From Candidatus Aminicenantota bacterium (GTDB lineage: Bacteria; Acidobacteriota; Aminicenantia; Aminicenantales; Aminicenantaceae), in assembly GCA_013139435.1 (NCBI GenBank), contig WTAW01000123.1, positions 1-8,227 of the forward strand: a DNA stretch of 8,227 bases, given 5' to 3'. The translations under genes and the position numbers were made by a program. A model generated the notes under the pieces. It worked only from the letters and a program-made list of their open reading frames with translations, had not been told where the DNA came from and did not search any database. Positions 6,250-8,227 of the stretch are shown here, piece by piece (the first letter of the stretch is position 1; each line of letters begins with the position of its first letter).

Positions 6250-7412
6250 TTTGACGCCTCCTTGATGACTTTATAAATATCTTCTGGATCGTGGACCCAA
6301 CCTCCGAGGTGAGGAACACTGTAGATTTTGCAACGGTCGACGGAATTTCGCTCCACTTCTTTGACCATCTGTCCGTAGTTGATCTCTGGGACGACGATAG
6401 CTTTGACTTTTTTCGACAACGCCCGGATCCGCTTTTCAGGGAAGGGCCAGGCAGTGATGAGTCTCAATGTTCCGATCTTTATTCCGGCTCTTCTTGCTTT
6501 CTGAACGGCACGGACGGCAACACGAGAAGTGATACCATAAGAAACGATCAATATCTCGGCATCATCCGTTTGGTCTTCTTCGATCTTGATGATCTTATCC
6601 GCATTTTTTCTAATCTTTTCTATAAGATGAGTGACGTTGACTTTTTGACACTCAGCAGTGATGATCGGGTATCCACGCTCATCGTGTGTCAATCCTGTGG
6701 TGTGGAAACGGTATCCATCTCCGGCTTTGACCATGAAGGGGACCAGGTCCTTGTCGTTTTTATAGGGAAGATATTCGTCTTTGGGACCCGTGTACCATTT
6801 CCTCTCTACAATCTCGATCTCCTCAGCAGGAGGAATGATGACTTTTTCATGCATGTGCCCTACACACTCATCAGTCATGATGAGCACAGGGACTCTGTAA
6901 GTCTCGGCAAGATTTAATGCCTCTATGGTCAGGTCAAAGCACTCTTGGGGGGAGTCGGGCGAGAGGGCAATGATCTCATAGTCGCCGTGGGATCCGTATT
7001 TCGCCTGCATCATGTCCTGTTGCCCGGTTAGGGTGGGCAGCCCAGTAGAAGGGCCTCCTCTCTGGACGTTGGCGATGACAAGCGGAGTTTCCATCATTAC
7101 CGCCAATCCCAGGTTCTCCATCATTAGGGAGAAACCAGGGCCCGAAGTTACGGTCATAGGTTTTTTCCCTCCCCATGAAGCACCGATCAGGGCAGCCATG
7201 GAAGCGAGCTCATCTTCCATCTGGATAAAAACTCCTCCTACATGGGGAATTCGTGATGAGAATCTCTCCGCGGTTTCTGTGGATGGGGTTATAGGATATC
7301 CAGCAAAGAAGCGGCATCCGCCTGCCAGAGCTCCTTCGGCAAGAGCGTGGTCTCCATCCATATAATGGGCTCCGGTCAAGACTCCCTTAGGGTCTGCTTT
7401 CGTCTTTTTCAC
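6246..7412 (-). CDS. korA: 2-oxoacid:ferredoxin oxidoreductase alpha subunit (KorA)
   Basis: A 388-residue protein with the two domains of the KorA family: an N-terminal pyrimidine-binding domain with GYPITPSTE (38-46), the EDE motif (66-68), TSGPGFSLM (89-97) and QRGGPSTGLPT (117-127), then a C-terminal transketolase-like domain from about residue 285. It pairs with KorB to form the active site, with the 2-oxoacid and TPP held at the alpha-beta interface. Translation starts at GTG (7412-7410), the only non-ATG start I assign here. It lies inside korD and is preceded by an exceptionally strong AAGGAGGAGG (7428-7419). The 26-bp overlap with korD and the ATGA junction with korB indicate translational coupling of all subunits. 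The gamma domain is not fused to it, unlike the KorA fusions of some bacteria and Sulfolobus. Confidence 0.96.
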   Translation of the reverse strand: MKKTKADPKGVLTGAHYMDGDHALAEGALAGGCRFFAGYPITPSTETAERFSSRIPHVGGVFIQMEDELASMAALIGASWGGKKPMTVTSGPGFSLMMENLGLAVMMETPLVIANVQRGGPSTGLPTLTGQQDMMQAKYGSHGDYEIIALSPDSPQECFDLTIEALNLAETYRVPVLIMTDECVGHMHEKVIIPPAEEIEIVERKWYTGPKDEYLPYKNDKDLVPFMVKAGDGYRFHTTGLTHDERGYPIITAECQKVNVTHLIEKIRKNADKIIKIEEDQTDDAEILIVSYGITSRVAVRAVQKARRAGIKIGTLRLITAWPFPEKRIRALSKKVKAIVVPEINYGQMVKEVERNSVDRCKIYSVPHLGGWVHDPEDIYKVIKEASK

Positions 7413-7659
7413 GTTCTTCCTCCTCCTTGAGGGTTACAAATATGGCGTATTCAGGGCATATCGTCTCACAGAGTTGACAGTACAGACATTTGTCCTCGTG
7501 CTTGACGAAGGGGGGGTGATAACCCTTAGCGTTAAATTCTTCAGACAGTTCGAGGACGTCTTCCGGGCAGTATTCCACACAAAATGCGCATCCCTTACAC
7601 CTGTCTTTGTTGATGTGAATCTTTCCCTTTTTTGGTTTTAAATCGCCGAAGTATACCAT
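7387..7659 (-). CDS. korD: 2-oxoacid:ferredoxin oxidoreductase delta subunit, 2x[4Fe-4S] ferredoxin (KorD)
   Basis: A 90-residue 8-Fe ferredoxin with two complete cluster motifs: C21, C24, C27, C31-Pro and C58, C61, C64, C68-Pro. As the first gene of a korDABC set it is the delta subunit, which takes electrons from the KorB cluster to soluble ferredoxin or a partner enzyme. The ATG at 7659 follows the hdrB stop by 7 bp, with GAGGT just upstream, so it is coupled to hdrB. The C-terminus (about 78-87) is dominated by Glu, Asp, Lys and Arg, partly because the korA ribosome binding site is embedded there. An independent ferredoxin serving Hdr is possible, but the gene order makes the Kor delta role more likely. 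Confidence 0.92.
   Translation of the reverse strand: MVYFGDLKPKKGKIHINKDRCKGCAFCVEYCPEDVLELSEEFNAKGYHPPFVKHEDKCLYCQLCETICPEYAIFVTLKEEEEREKDESRP
7419..7428 (-). promoter_or_regulatory. Strong ribosome binding site for the GTG start of korA, inside korD
   Basis: The minus strand reads AAGGAGGAGG, with the last GGAGG 6 nt before the GTG at 7412. The same bases encode part of the Glu-rich C-terminus of KorD. This site justifies a GTG start over the internal ATG 17 codons later. Confidence 0.7.
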
Positions 7660-7666
7660 TGGGACC

Positions 7667-8227
7667 TCAGATTAATTTTTTTTCTTTCAAGATGGGCTTT
7701 GGGTCGATGTAGTGAAGGTCTAATCTTAGAGATTCTTCCGGACAACCCAGGGCTATAGCGAGGATCTGAGTGAAGTAGAGGATTGGGATGTTTTTGAATT
7801 CAGGATACTTTTGGACGGTTTCTCTCTGTCTTGTGTCCAGGTTAAAGGCACAGAGGGGACAACTCACGACAACGACTTCGGCTCCTTGCTCTTGAGCTGA
7901 AGTGAGGATCTGGTAGGTTCTGTCCGCAACGATCTCTGGTTTGTCAACAGTTTGGTAGGCAGCACAACATTCCGTTTTGTACGGAAAGTCTACCGGATCC
8001 GCACCCAAAGCTTGCATCAGATCATCTAGTATTATGGGATTTTCCTCGTCATCAAACCCGATCTCTCTCGGACGAACCAAAAGGCAGCCGTAGTAGCTGG
8101 AGATCTTGAAGTTCTTTATGGGTTTGACAACTTTATCGGTTAAATTTTTAAATGTGACTTCTTCCTTGAGGAACTCGAGTAGATGAAAAACAGAGACATC
8201 GCCCTCGTAGTTGACATCTTCTCTGTA
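7667..8227 (-). CDS. hdrB: Heterodisulfide reductase subunit B, CCG domain, C-terminal part (HdrB)
   Basis: The last 186 residues of HdrB; the frame is open to the right edge, so roughly 100 N-terminal residues are missing. Counting from the first full codon, the second CCG motif is complete: C48 in YYGCLLVRP, 38 residues, then C87-C88 in TECCAAY, 34 residues, then CPLC (C123, C126). In HdrB two such motifs bind the two noncubane [4Fe-4S] clusters that cleave the CoM-S-S-CoB disulfide in methanogens. Related proteins in bacteria act on unknown disulfides or thiols. A TTG at 8080 could open a shorter frame, but it lies between the conserved YYGC and VRP of the motif, so the gene clearly starts further upstream. 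hdrC, which usually sits next to hdrB, is not in the window and is probably just beyond the right edge. Confidence 0.95.
   Translation of the reverse strand, partial: YREDVNYEGDVSVFHLLEFLKEEVTFKNLTDKVVKPIKNFKISSYYGCLLVRPREIGFDDEENPIILDDLMQALGADPVDFPYKTECCAAYQTVDKPEIVADRTYQILTSAQEQGAEVVVVSCPLCAFNLDTRQRETVQKYPEFKNIPILYFTQILAIALGCPEESLRLDLHYIDPKPILKEKKLI

Noticed and set aside
7667..8080. A short HdrB starting from TTG at 8080
   Set aside because: The frame is open to the window edge and the YYGC part of the CCG motif lies upstream of that codon, so this is an internal codon of a truncated gene.

Overview
This window is one stretch of a tightly packed, all-minus-strand operon from a strict anaerobe. 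It carries iron-sulfur and flavin electron-transfer enzymes and nothing else. Both ends cut through genes, so the operon continues in both directions. Nearly every gene has a strong Shine-Dalgarno sequence and overlaps or nearly abuts its neighbour. The host could be an anaerobic bacterium (sulfate-reducing, syntrophic or acetogenic lineages carry similar sets) or an archaeon with methanogen-type electron bifurcation. Nothing here decides between them: there is no rRNA, tRNA or methanogenesis marker.

In transcription order (right to left): (1) the C-terminal two thirds of HdrB, the CCG-domain subunit of heterodisulfide reductase; (2) korD-korA-korB-korC, a four-subunit 2-oxoacid:ferredoxin oxidoreductase of the KorDABC type (8-Fe ferredoxin, alpha, TPP-binding beta, gamma); (3) a 93-bp gap, the only real intergenic space, holding a GTAG-headed perfect hairpin that looks like a REP element; (4) hdrA, the large flavin-bifurcating subunit with its full cysteine set; (5) mvhD/flxD, the [2Fe-2S] adaptor that docks electron-input modules onto HdrA; (6) two related iron-sulfur subunits that match FlxC and FlxB by family type and order; (7) the first 41 codons of a protein that begins like FlxA/HydG, the FAD- and NAD(P)-binding subunit.

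The likely logic is as follows. The Flx-like module exchanges electrons with NAD(P)H and passes them through MvhD to the FAD of HdrA. HdrA splits them between ferredoxin and the disulfide-reducing HdrB(C). Kor makes, or consumes, low-potential ferredoxin from a 2-oxoacid and CoA. Placing kor between hdrB and hdrA ties these reactions into one regulon and possibly one physical complex. The 2-oxoacid, the physiological disulfide and the direction of flow cannot be read from the sequence.

The most unusual protein feature is a 58-residue tail on KorC, made almost entirely of Lys, Pro, Thr and Ala with no acidic residue. It is built from about five 12-residue units and the DNA keeps a 36-bp periodicity.
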